The notes under the pieces: generated by a model | What the model was told of the DNA's origin: nothing | Database searches by the model: none | What the model saw: only the letters and a program-made list of their open reading frames with translations | Program-made: the position numbers and the translations under genes | Shown here: in pieces, positions 1 through 5,157 of the stretch | Layout: each line of letters opens with the position of its first letter | Position numbering within the stretch: position 1 is the first letter of the stretch | Source of the DNA: Candidatus Nitrosopumilus sp. | GTDB taxonomy: Archaea; Thermoproteota; Nitrososphaeria; Nitrososphaerales; Nitrosopumilaceae | Length of the DNA: 5,417 nt | Reading direction: 5' to 3' | Assembly: GCA_022758935.1 (NCBI GenBank) | Contig: JAEMQG010000057.1 | Coordinates: 1-5,417 of the forward strand

Positions 1-132
1 CTCGTTTAGAAAATCTGCTCCAGTTTCACCAACTGTAGTACAAAGAATTTTGATTACCCAGAAAAACAATGTGATTTCAGGTACTTTGTTTAGCATCATT
101 CGAGCGGTTGATTGTTGGTTTTTGTCTTTCAT
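1..132 (-). CDS. Partial COG4705/DUF347-type membrane protein (N-terminus)
   Basis: The first 44 codons of a gene that runs off the left edge. The start is ATG at 132; an in-frame TAA lies four codons upstream, so it cannot extend further, though Met12 or Met13 could serve instead. A short polar N-terminus leads into NKVPEITLFFWVIKILCTTV (residues 15-34) followed by GETGADFLN (35-43). This pattern of a proline and glutamate before a Trp-containing helix, then a GET.AD turn, is what I recall for the repeats of DUF347 (COG4705), a family of integral membrane proteins built from four two-helix repeats with no established function. Only the first helix of the first repeat is visible. It is divergent from the DUF2203 gene across 473 bases. 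Family assignment is from memory of the motif; function is unknown. Confidence 0.7.
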   Translation of the reverse strand, partial: MKDKNQQSTARMMLNKVPEITLFFWVIKILCTTVGETGADFLNE

Positions 133-297
133 CTTAACATCTTATTTGAATTAAGAAAAATTCATCATGCCAATTTTTCATAAGTCATGTTCAAATTTTC
201 ATTTGAGGATATAATGATTGTAGTACATTTGTCTAACTCTAAAATATAGATAATGCACAACTGACAGATAAAAAAATTAATTTTGATCATAATTGCA

Positions 298-334
298 GCC
301 AAAATGATCTTTGCAAAGATAGACACATTTTGGC
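298..334. repeat. Nested inverted repeat (9-bp arms around a 14-bp perfect palindrome)
   Basis: GCCAAAATG at 298-306 is the exact reverse complement of CATTTTGGC at 326-334. Between them lies the perfect 14-bp palindrome ATCTTTGCAAAGAT (307-320), followed by a five-base AGACA spacer. The whole element could fold as a long stem with one asymmetric bulge or act as a symmetrical protein-binding site. It lies between a possible TATA-like element (TTAATTTT, 277-284) and the signal-peptide-like reading frame. Presence of the symmetry is read directly; any role is inference. Confidence 0.6.
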
Positions 335-437
335 AAGTGTACTAGTTGTGGTCATTTGTATGGGGATTGCGCCTGCATTTGCTGTCTTGCAGATGAAATT
401 AATGAAAACTAATTTCCAAACTATTTTTCATCGGTGA
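304..437 (+). pseudogene. Possible remnant of a small secreted protein (signal peptide only)
   Basis: In the frame ending at the TGA of 435-437, codons from 330 encode LASVLVVVICMGIAPAFA, a hydrophobic core with an AFA-type cleavage site, preceded by a basic stretch (KDRH at 315-326): a classic secretion signal. After about 17 further residues the frame stops. There is no ATG in this frame; the only nearby start is TTG at 330. An ATG at 304 is in another frame and stops at 345, but it lies about 24 nt after a TATA-like TTAATTTT (277-284), so a single frameshift would join it to the signal sequence. Either a decayed secreted-protein gene, a tiny TTG-initiated peptide, or chance. The hairpin at 432-476 follows directly. 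Confidence 0.3.
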
Positions 438-476
438 GTCTAGTGAGTTTGGAAAACTTCAAGTTCACCGTTTTTT
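432..476 (+). terminator. Stem-loop followed by T6 tract
   Basis: CGGTGA (432-437) pairs with TCACCG (465-470), extendable by two G-U pairs; inside it AGTTT (446-450) pairs with AAACT (454-458) around a three-base GGA loop. Six T residues follow at 471-476. A two-tier hairpin ending in a T-run would read as an intrinsic terminator on the plus strand, closing the small reading frame that ends at 437. Archaeal termination depends mainly on the T-run, so the hairpin could equally belong to a small structured RNA. Structure is seen; function is inferred. Confidence 0.4.
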
Positions 477-484
477 AGATACAA

Positions 485-511
485 AGTGAATCAAGTGAGG
501 ATAGTGAAGAT
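485..511 (+). repeat. Three tandem 9-nt repeats (AGTGAnnnn)
   Basis: AGTGA recurs at 485, 494 and 503, giving three successive 9-mers: AGTGAATCA, AGTGAGGAT, AGTGAAGAT. A further AGTGA lies at 442-446. Read in that phase the repeats encode Ser/Glu/Asp triplets (SES, SED, SED), but that frame has a TAG just before and stops again within about 13 codons, so it is not an intact gene. It may be a leftover acidic low-complexity coding tract or a short direct-repeat binding site about 65-120 bases upstream of the DUF2203 gene. Confidence 0.4.
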
Positions 512-576
512 GCTCTTCTTTTTTCAAAAAGAAATATTTTCTATTTATAGAGGAGTGTCAATTTTAGCACCTAAGA

Positions 577-587
577 TATTTAATTAA
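577..587 (+). promoter_or_regulatory. TATA box for a leaderless DUF2203 transcript
   Basis: TATTTAATTAA is centred about 24 nt upstream of the ATG at 606. Archaeal TATA boxes lie about 25 nt before the transcription start, so the transcript would begin at or very near the A of the ATG. No purine-rich ribosome-binding site sits at proper spacing before the ATG, which agrees with leaderless translation. Confidence 0.6.
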
Positions 588-605
588 GGACACAATGATT
601 ACAAC

Positions 606-1007
606 ATGTTTTCATATTTTACCACAAATGAGGCAAATCAGGCATTACCTGACGTAATTAAAAAATTTGAGTTTACACTGGGAAAAAAGAACGAAGTCTC
701 CAAATTAGAGCAAGAACTTGAGATGAGTCTTACTACTACAAACTCCTTTGAAGAATATGTTTTATTCAAACAAAAACTCAATTCTGCAATAACTAAATTT
801 TATGAAGCGATAGAAATGCTTGAAAATACAGGCGTTATAGTTAAAAGTATAGAGCAGGGACTACTTGATTTTCCCTCAAAGAGATTCAATGAAGAAGTTT
901 GGCTTTGTTGGAAATACGGCGAAACTGAAATCAAATTCTGGCATGAAAAAGATTCCGGTTTTATGGGGAGAAAACCAATCGAAGTAAGCGATGAGTCGTT
1001 GATTTGA
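606..1007 (+). CDS. DUF2203 family protein
   Basis: A complete 133-residue soluble protein of the DUF2203 family (COG4911), found in archaea and bacteria and of unknown biochemical role. The N-terminus YFTTNEANQALPDV (residues 4-17) matches the family's opening F(T).EAN..LP motif. Residues 18-75 are a charged, probably coiled-coil helical region. Residues 76-125 carry the most conserved part: GVIVKSIEQGLLDFP, then VWLCWKYGE and FWHEKDSGFMGRKPI, the Cys-Trp, Gly-Glu and Trp-His-Glu signatures of the family. Length is normal. The start is fixed by an in-frame TAA seven codons upstream and by the TATA box at 577-587. It stands alone, divergent from the DUF347-type gene and convergent with the TrmB-like gene. 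Family is confident; function unknown. Confidence 0.9.
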   Translation: MFSYFTTNEANQALPDVIKKFEFTLGKKNEVSKLEQELEMSLTTTNSFEEYVLFKQKLNSAITKFYEAIEMLENTGVIVKSIEQGLLDFPSKRFNEEVWLCWKYGETEIKFWHEKDSGFMGRKPIEVSDESLI

Positions 1008-1010
1008 CAG

Positions 1011-1029
1011 TTTTTTTCTGTATTTTTTT
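1011..1029 (+). terminator. T-rich terminator after the DUF2203 gene
   Basis: Two runs of seven T (1011-1017 and 1023-1029) start three bases after the TGA stop, with no hairpin before them. Closely spaced T-runs are the usual archaeal termination signal. They would end the DUF2203 transcript before it enters the convergent TrmB-like gene. Confidence 0.65.
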
Positions 1030-1128
1030 AATTAAGTGAATGTTCATTTCTAAGATCACTGCATCAATTTACTAGATGAACAATAAAACTATTTTTATCG
1101 TTTATACAATACCCACATACACATCGTG

Positions 1129-1968
1129 TCATTTTGAGTCTCCTATATTTTCATTTGACCAATAATTGTTAAACAATAGAGACTTTGAATAAATTATTGT
1201 TTCTGAATTTGTACAAATTGCTCTCATCTCTTTGTTATTTCCTGTAGAGTTTTTTATAAAAAAGAGCACTTCATCATTGTCTTTAATCAAAAAACAGAGA
1301 TTGTCTTTTACAGAAGAGCACAATTTTTTTATTTTTGTATTATCCATATTCTCAAAAATATACTGTGATTTTTTTGAAATGGGTGTTAATATTTTGTAAT
1401 CAATTGCACGTTCTTCCAAGGCTCCAAAGAAATTAGCATGATAAAATTTCATCATGTCTTTTTCCGAACCAAGAATTCTGCATTCGGTTTTTGCGTTTAA
1501 GATCATATCAAATATTTTGCTAATTACTTGATTTCCTCCCTGTAACACTTGGAATTTCTCCTCCGGTTCATCATCAGAATCATTAAAAAAACCTGGAATT
1601 TTTTCCCAAAGTTCTTCTAAAATTGGTCCTGAATTCTTTAAATTTTTTACACGCTCTGTTTCAGTACTCACTAAAACATGAATTACCTCTTGAATGGATA
1701 CTGTCGAGAATTTAATTGGATGTTCAAATGTTGCAGACACTATTCCTTTGTTTTGAAGTGCTGTTAACAAATGATATGTTTCACTTCTTGGAATATCTAC
1801 TGCCTTTGCAATATCTGACGCTGTTCTCTGACCAACTTTTCCAAGATAAAAAAACACCTTTACTTGATTTGCTGTTAATCCAAATGTCCCAAAATAGTCC
1901 TTGATTTCATCATAATTTGCCTTATCTACAGGAAAATTGCCTAATTGTAATCTAGATGTTATTTCCAT
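1129..1968 (-). CDS. TrmB-family transcriptional regulator
   Basis: A 279-residue cytoplasmic DNA-binding protein of the TrmB family, archaeal regulators that bind operators through an N-terminal winged helix and often sense sugars or other metabolites through the C-terminal domain. Residues 25-90 form the winged helix: YFGTFGLTANQVKVFFYLG, then ASDIAKAVDIPRSETYHLL as the helix-turn-helix, and the typical wing ending HPIKFSTVSI. Residues 93-123 are a helical linker likely used for dimerisation. From about 136 the effector domain follows (FQVLQGGNQVISKI, ILGSEKDMMKF), weakly like the TrmB phospholipase-D-like fold; the ligand cannot be told. The frame is open to a TTG at 2031, which would add 21 residues, but the ATG at 1968 has a TATA box (TTATAAAT) about 26 nt upstream and is preferred. 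Targets unknown; autoregulation is plausible given palindromes upstream. Confidence 0.88.
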   Translation of the reverse strand: MEITSRLQLGNFPVDKANYDEIKDYFGTFGLTANQVKVFFYLGKVGQRTASDIAKAVDIPRSETYHLLTALQNKGIVSATFEHPIKFSTVSIQEVIHVLVSTETERVKNLKNSGPILEELWEKIPGFFNDSDDEPEEKFQVLQGGNQVISKIFDMILNAKTECRILGSEKDMMKFYHANFFGALEERAIDYKILTPISKKSQYIFENMDNTKIKKLCSSVKDNLCFLIKDNDEVLFFIKNSTGNNKEMRAICTNSETIIYSKSLLFNNYWSNENIGDSK

Positions 1969-1989
1969 TGTTGGAAATACTAATTTTTG

Positions 1990-1997
1990 ATTTATAA
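1990..1997 (-). promoter_or_regulatory. TATA box of the TrmB-like gene
   Basis: On the minus strand TTATAAAT is centred about 26 nt upstream of the ATG at 1968, the spacing expected for a leaderless archaeal transcript. This is the main reason for choosing the ATG over the TTG at 2031. A competing element, TTTTAAAA at 2050-2057, lies about 22 nt upstream of that TTG, so use of the longer form cannot be excluded. Confidence 0.55.
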
Positions 1998-2011
1998 CTC
2001 TGATCGCGTAA

Positions 2012-2021
2012 TTGTATACAA
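2012..2021. promoter_or_regulatory. Palindrome TTGTATACAA, possible operator
   Basis: A perfect 10-bp palindrome 15 bp upstream of the TATA box of the TrmB-like gene. An inverted repeat just upstream of the TATA/BRE is where an activator or autoregulator would bind. It is short and AT-rich, so it could be chance. Confidence 0.3.
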
Positions 2022-2045
2022 ATACATACAAACAATCACAATTAG

Positions 2046-2061
2046 AAAATTTTAAAATTTT
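2046..2061. repeat. 16-bp perfect AT palindrome between two minus-strand genes
   Basis: AAAATTTTAAAATTTT is self-complementary over all 16 bases and sits in the gap between the stop of the ribbon-helix-helix gene and the TrmB-like gene. Such A4T4 phasing gives intrinsically curved DNA. It may serve as a regulator site, as the TATA region for the alternative TTG start, or as part of the end of the upstream transcript. Only the symmetry is certain. Confidence 0.45.
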
Positions 2062-2092
2062 TGTTGTTTACCGAGCCTGATTTTTTTATTTA

Positions 2093-2647
2093 TCATACTT
2101 TGGTAATTTCAAATGAGAATCCCTGTATATTATAATCATCATTGGTGATTCTATATCCTGCCTCATTTAATATTGAATTCATTTGTCCCATTATGAAAAA
2201 AGGCCAGTTTTTACCAAGATCATGTTGAATTATGATTTTGATTGCGTTGTTTATTGGGATTAATCTAAATTGCACATTCATGTTTTGACATCTTTTCTTG
2301 AATAGGTCCACAATAGAGTCTAAATTCACATAACCATAAAAATAGTTCAATGAATTTTTAAGGTCAATAGTGCCTGTTGTTTCTGCGATTTTTTGTATTT
2401 TTTCCTTGGAAATTGAATCCAATAATTCACGATATGTAGATCTGAACATCGGTATCCAACCCATCTCATTAGTTAACTCGTTCCAATTAACTTGCTTTTC
2501 TAAAAGATGATTGATTAAAGTATTGAGACTAATTTTTTGCTCAATACATTTTTCATGTAATTTATTACTCAAGTCAGAATTTATTCTAATAGAAACATTG
2601 TCTGTTTTTCTAAGTACACTATTTTCTTGTAATGTCAATTTGCCCAA
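2093..2647 (-). CDS. Ribbon-helix-helix protein with uncharacterised C-terminal domain
   Basis: A 184-residue protein. Residues 18-52 read as a ribbon-helix-helix DNA-binding unit: a short strand VSIRIN, helix DLSNKLHEKCIEQ, turn KIS, and second helix LNTLINHLLEKQV. Such units bind DNA as dimers through the paired strands. Residues 54-184 form a mixed alpha/beta domain with GWIPMFRSTYRELLD (63-77), KIQKIAETTG (83-92) and a conserved-looking IIQHDLGKNWPFF (139-151). I recall similar QHD.G..W-bearing proteins in archaeal genomes without known function, possibly a ligand-binding or dimerisation domain. An in-frame TGA sits two codons before the first start, TTG at 2647; a second TTG is at 2638, and no ATG occurs until residue 62. 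It precedes the TrmB-like gene on the same strand with a gap, and is divergent from the NitrOD5-like gene. Probably a transcriptional regulator. Confidence 0.72.
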   Translation of the reverse strand: MGKLTLQENSVLRKTDNVSIRINSDLSNKLHEKCIEQKISLNTLINHLLEKQVNWNELTNEMGWIPMFRSTYRELLDSISKEKIQKIAETTGTIDLKNSLNYFYGYVNLDSIVDLFKKRCQNMNVQFRLIPINNAIKIIIQHDLGKNWPFFIMGQMNSILNEAGYRITNDDYNIQGFSFEITKV

Positions 2648-2965
2648 ACCTCATTTCCCGTATGTATATTATCCATTTTTCTACTATTTGCTTATTTCCA
2701 TTTTTGGTGATATGTATTGGTATGTTATACTCAAACACTTACTACTTTTTACAAATAATTACAATGTATTTACTTGTATGATTCTCTAATAATTCATGCG
2801 TAATTCTTTAGTATTTCCCTTACATGTAGAAATAAATTAGTACACTGATTTTATTTTTGAAATTATTGGAAAAAATTAAGAATATAATTTTATATCAAGT
2901 TTAACCAATAGCGTTATTTTCTAAAATGACATTGCAATTAGTTTAATACATATTATTTGTATATT
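2648..2965. other. Divergent intergenic region between two regulator genes
   Basis: About 318 bases with no convincing gene. It must hold both promoters. On the minus strand TAATATACATA (2661-2671) lies about 20 nt from the TTG at 2647 and about 30 nt from the TTG at 2638. On the plus strand TTTAATAC (2942-2949) lies about 20 nt before the ATG at 2966. TCCATTTTT occurs twice, at 2672-2680 and 2697-2705, and an 8-bp palindrome TACATGTA lies at 2821-2828. Any of these could be a regulator site, but none stands out strongly in such AT-rich DNA. Confidence 0.4.
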
Positions 2966-3586
2966 ATGCTATTGGAAAATAGTCTGGATAATTTATTGGC
3001 GCCATCTTTACGTAAGTCTATTGAGGAAAATCTTGGTAAATCCACCTTAAACAAAATTGAACAACGATTAATGGAACGTCACGGTATAGGTGTTGTACAG
3101 GCAATAAAAGACTTTTACAAATTTGATAGTGTATTAAGGGAGTTTTTTGGAGCAGGTGCAGATGGATTGGAGACAAAATTTCTAAAAAATATTATCGAAT
3201 TAAAACAACAAAAGAAAGGAACTGATAACTGGATTATCATTCAAGATCAAGACTTGGCCAAAATATTTCTAGAGTCATTTGCAGATGAAGATAAAAAGGC
3301 AATAATTGGAACTGTTTTAGATACATCCCTTATCATAGCTGATATTTTGGAACATTGCAAAGTACCTCAAACATCTGGCTATAGAAAAATAAATCAGTTA
3401 ATAGATAATGGATTGCTAATTTCAAATGGATATGCAGTAGCTGCTGATGGAAAAAAAATAAAAAAATATGAAACTATATTTGATAATGTAAAAATGGATA
3501 TCGAGAAAAATGTAATAGTCGTTAAAATTCAATTAAAAAAGAATTCCCTGTCTCAGAGCTCCATACTTCAAATTGTTCATGTTTAA
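2966..3586 (+). CDS. NitrOD5-like domain plus winged-helix transcriptional regulator
   Basis: A 206-residue cytoplasmic protein. Residues 6-80 resemble NitrOD5, an output domain described from thaumarchaeal signalling proteins: APSLRKSIEENLGKSTLNKI (12-31), a second helix ending ERHGIG, then the characteristic L..FFGAGADGLE (57-69). A lysine-rich linker follows. Residues 108-190 read as a winged helix: DEDKKAIIGTVLDTSLIIADILEH as lead-in, VPQTSGYRKINQLIDNGLL (133-151) as the helix-turn-helix with SGYRKI as probable recognition helix, and a wing around ADGKKIKKYETIF. There is no receiver domain, so it would act as a one-component regulator, with the N-terminal domain likely serving dimerisation or sensing. 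The frame also opens with TTG at 2957, but ATG at 2966 is preferred. Divergent from the ribbon-helix-helix gene. Targets unknown. Confidence 0.75.
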   Translation: MLLENSLDNLLAPSLRKSIEENLGKSTLNKIEQRLMERHGIGVVQAIKDFYKFDSVLREFFGAGADGLETKFLKNIIELKQQKKGTDNWIIIQDQDLAKIFLESFADEDKKAIIGTVLDTSLIIADILEHCKVPQTSGYRKINQLIDNGLLISNGYAVAADGKKIKKYETIFDNVKMDIEKNVIVVKIQLKKNSLSQSSILQIVHV

Positions 3587-3650
3587 TTACAAAATCGATT
3601 TAATATTATTTTAAACTTGTAGTTGATTGTTAGTGTATATTGGATATGAC

Positions 3651-3657
3651 TTTTTTT
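3651..3657 (+). terminator. T7 tract downstream of the NitrOD5-like gene
   Basis: A run of seven T about 65 bases after the stop at 3586, a plausible archaeal terminator for the plus-strand gene. Stronger back-up runs of nine and seven T lie at 3778-3786 and 3789-3795, just before the convergent membrane gene. Confidence 0.4.
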
Positions 3658-3777
3658 CAAGTGATATATTTGTTGTATTTTACTCAATAAATTAATCTGG
3701 TTATTCACTGTAATCTATTTGATCTCATTTTCAAATTCTAAAAAATTATTTAATTTATTAAATACGTTAACTCTGTC

Positions 3778-3795
3778 TTTTTTTTTAGTTTTTTT
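3778..3795 (+). terminator. T9/T7 tracts between convergent genes
   Basis: T9 (3778-3786) and T7 (3789-3795) separated by AG. This is the most T-rich stretch of the window and would stop plus-strand transcription before it runs antisense into the membrane protein gene. For the opposite direction the only comparable signal is a run of six A on the plus strand at 3740-3745 (six T on the minus strand). The rest of 3587-3821 shows no gene. Confidence 0.5.
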
Positions 3796-3821
3796 AATTA
3801 CTGTGGGACATGTATTTTAAA

Positions 3822-4601
3822 TCAAATTATTTTTTTGTGTTTAAGTAATGCATATACAATTATCCAGTATCCTGCATACCAAAGTGTGTTTACTGGATGT
3901 GTAAGATCATAATTTCCGATAATTTTTAAGTAGTAATACCAATCATCTGCAAATGTTAAAATCAAAATACCTAAAAGTAATATCCACCAAGATTTCCCCA
4001 AAGCCCCCTCCTTGAATATTCTACTACCTAAAATGGTCAATGCCAATGCAATAGAAGTTGCTGCAACAAAAATACTACCATAATAAAAATCAAAATTGAT
4101 CTTCCCGATTTCATATATTGACAATAAAACATATGATGTAGTAATTATAATGGGAATGATTGAAACCCATATTTTGGTAATATTTTTTGTTGCTGGCTGA
4201 AAAAATTTGATATTTATTACTAAAAATGTAATTAATAATGGAATATGCGCAAAAAAGAATACCTCAGCAATTGAAGGATAAGGTTTGATATCTAGAATTA
4301 AATCATAAACTGAGTATACCAGCTCTCCAACAAAGAGTGAAAAAAATCCCACACTTAAAAACAGATAAGATTTTCCAAATATCCGCGAACCCTTGTATTT
4401 ACGTGCAAGAAAAAATCCTATGACGGCAACAATTAGTGGGTTGATAAACGAAACCACTGAAATGATAAGATTACTTTGATCTGGAGTAAATACAAAAATT
4501 AATACAAATTGAAAGAGAATAGCGGAAAGTATAATGACAATTAAAAATTTATAGTTAATTGGAGAATCTATTTTTTCGGCAACTATATCTGGTGTTTTCA
4601 A
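3822..4601 (-). CDS. Eight-helix membrane protein resembling a stand-alone sensor domain
   Basis: A 259-residue integral membrane protein with eight likely helices, at about residues 18-38, 44-66, 79-101, 112-133, 144-163, 172-193, 204-222 and 238-254. Conserved-looking motifs lie at helix ends: GELVYSVYD (92-100), KPYPSIAEVFFF (106-117), LTFADDWYYYL (215-225) and HPVNTLWYAGYW (235-246). The PYPS.A..F motif and the late AD..YY motif recall the multi-helix sensor regions at the N-terminus of some histidine kinases and diguanylate cyclases. Here the protein ends right after the last helix (KHKKII), so there is no output domain. There is no internal methionine, so the start must be TTG at 4601; a TTTAAA box about 27 nt upstream supports it. 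Convergent with the NitrOD5-like gene. Membrane location is certain; the sensing role is inferred. Confidence 0.8.
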   Translation of the reverse strand: MKTPDIVAEKIDSPINYKFLIVIILSAILFQFVLIFVFTPDQSNLIISVVSFINPLIVAVIGFFLARKYKGSRIFGKSYLFLSVGFFSLFVGELVYSVYDLILDIKPYPSIAEVFFFAHIPLLITFLVINIKFFQPATKNITKIWVSIIPIIITTSYVLLSIYEIGKINFDFYYGSIFVAATSIALALTILGSRIFKEGALGKSWWILLLGILILTFADDWYYYLKIIGNYDLTHPVNTLWYAGYWIIVYALLKHKKII

Positions 4602-4625
4602 TGGTTCAATGTCAAATTATTGTGC

Positions 4626-4631
4626 TTTAAA
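4626..4631 (-). promoter_or_regulatory. TATA box (TTTAAA) of the membrane protein gene
   Basis: TTTAAA is centred about 27 nt upstream of the TTG at 4601, the spacing seen for the other leaderless genes here, and so supports the non-ATG start. A second AT box, TTATAAAG near 4641-4648, lies about 44 nt upstream and would give a short leader instead. Confidence 0.45.
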
Positions 4632-4667
4632 CATTCTTACTTTATAATATGTTCACTTAAACTAATT

Positions 4668-4943
4668 CTAATTCTTTTTTCGTTGATGAATTTTAATATG
4701 TTCACATCTCACTTTTCTTAATATTTCATAACTGAAATCTTTTTCACTTTGTTCTAATTGTTCAACGTTTGTAAAATATTCTAACTCTTCTATAGTTTTT
4801 AGAGTTAACCAAACATGTTTTCAGGTTGCTGCAAGAATCATGCGAAATAATTCCTGTTTTAGTGAATACTGTACTATATGACAAAAGTATATTGGCAAAA
4901 CATGCAATTTAATCTTTTGAACTAATGTGTGCATTTGAAGCAT
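4668..4943 (-). pseudogene. Decayed gene on minus strand, interrupted by TGA
   Basis: Reading down from ATG at 4943, 40 codons are open to a TGA at 4821-4823; the same frame then continues for 50 codons to TAG at 4668-4670. The second part is the more protein-like, rich in Glu and Lys and with no ATG, GTG or TTG near its beginning: KHVWLTLKTIEELEYF, then a helical stretch with QLEQSEKDFSYEILRKV and a basic tail ending HQRKKN. It looks like the C-terminal end of a small soluble protein whose front has been lost or which carries a nonsense mutation. The first part overlaps the plus-strand remnant and may be only its shadow. Family not recognised. It is also possible that this is chance open frame. 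Confidence 0.35.
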
Positions 4944-5029
4944 AATCCATAATTAAGAAAGCCCTAGATGTTCCTAGTACTGATGTAAGGGAAACCGAAG
5001 CATTTGTTCTAAAGAGATTTGAGCGCTAA
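4796..5029 (+). pseudogene. Decayed gene on plus strand with two in-frame TAA codons
   Basis: A single frame runs from after a TAG (4793-4795) to a TAA at 5027-5029 and is broken only by TAA at 4910-4912 and 4943-4945. The pieces read as one helical, soluble protein end: TKHVFRLLQESCEIIPVLVN and YDKSILAKHAI, stop, SFELMCAFEA, stop, then SIIKKALDVPSTDVRETEAF and VLKRFER. The last piece is markedly less AT-biased in residue choice than random DNA here would give (DVPSTDVRETE). Both stops are one base from Lys, Gln or Glu codons. No start codon with a promoter is evident, so the N-terminus seems lost. Family not recognised; I judge it a pseudogene rather than an active gene. Confidence 0.4.
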
Positions 5030-5157
5030 AAAATCATGGCAATATAACCACTCTGTTATTTTACAGTTTGATTTTGTTTTCCATGTCTTAATATTTTAAG
5101 TGAAATTCATATTTTTCGAGAATTACAATTAGAACAAGGTGTCTTTTAATTTAATCT
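5030..5157. other. Intergenic DNA without visible features
   Basis: AT-rich spacer between the plus-strand remnant and the stop of the partial gene. I see no reading frame, strong hairpin, or long T-run on the minus strand that would mark the end of the partial gene's transcript. Confidence 0.4.

Noticed and set aside
1083..1098. Small hairpin ATAAAA-CTAT-TTTTAT as a terminator between convergent genes
   Set aside because: Six AT pairs are too weak and too likely by chance here; the T-runs at 1011-1029 explain termination of the plus-strand gene better.
1716..1904. A 62-codon open frame on the plus strand
   Set aside because: It lies wholly antisense to the helix-turn-helix part of the TrmB-like gene, whose protein is clearly conserved-looking; the plus-strand product is a Leu/Phe-rich shadow.
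2511..2789. A 92-codon open frame on the plus strand with hydrophobic residues
   Set aside because: Half overlaps the ribbon-helix-helix domain on the other strand and the rest lies in the divergent promoter region. Its Phe/Leu/Tyr/Ile content is what AT-rich non-coding DNA gives.
2821..2828. Palindrome TACATGTA as an operator
   Set aside because: Eight bases of symmetry are expected by chance in a window this size, and it is about 140-170 bases from either start.
4821..4823. TGA read as selenocysteine in the minus-strand remnant
   Set aside because: No selenocysteine insertion hairpin or selenoprotein family is evident, and the first 40 codons may only be a shadow of the plus-strand remnant. 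A nonsense mutation is simpler.
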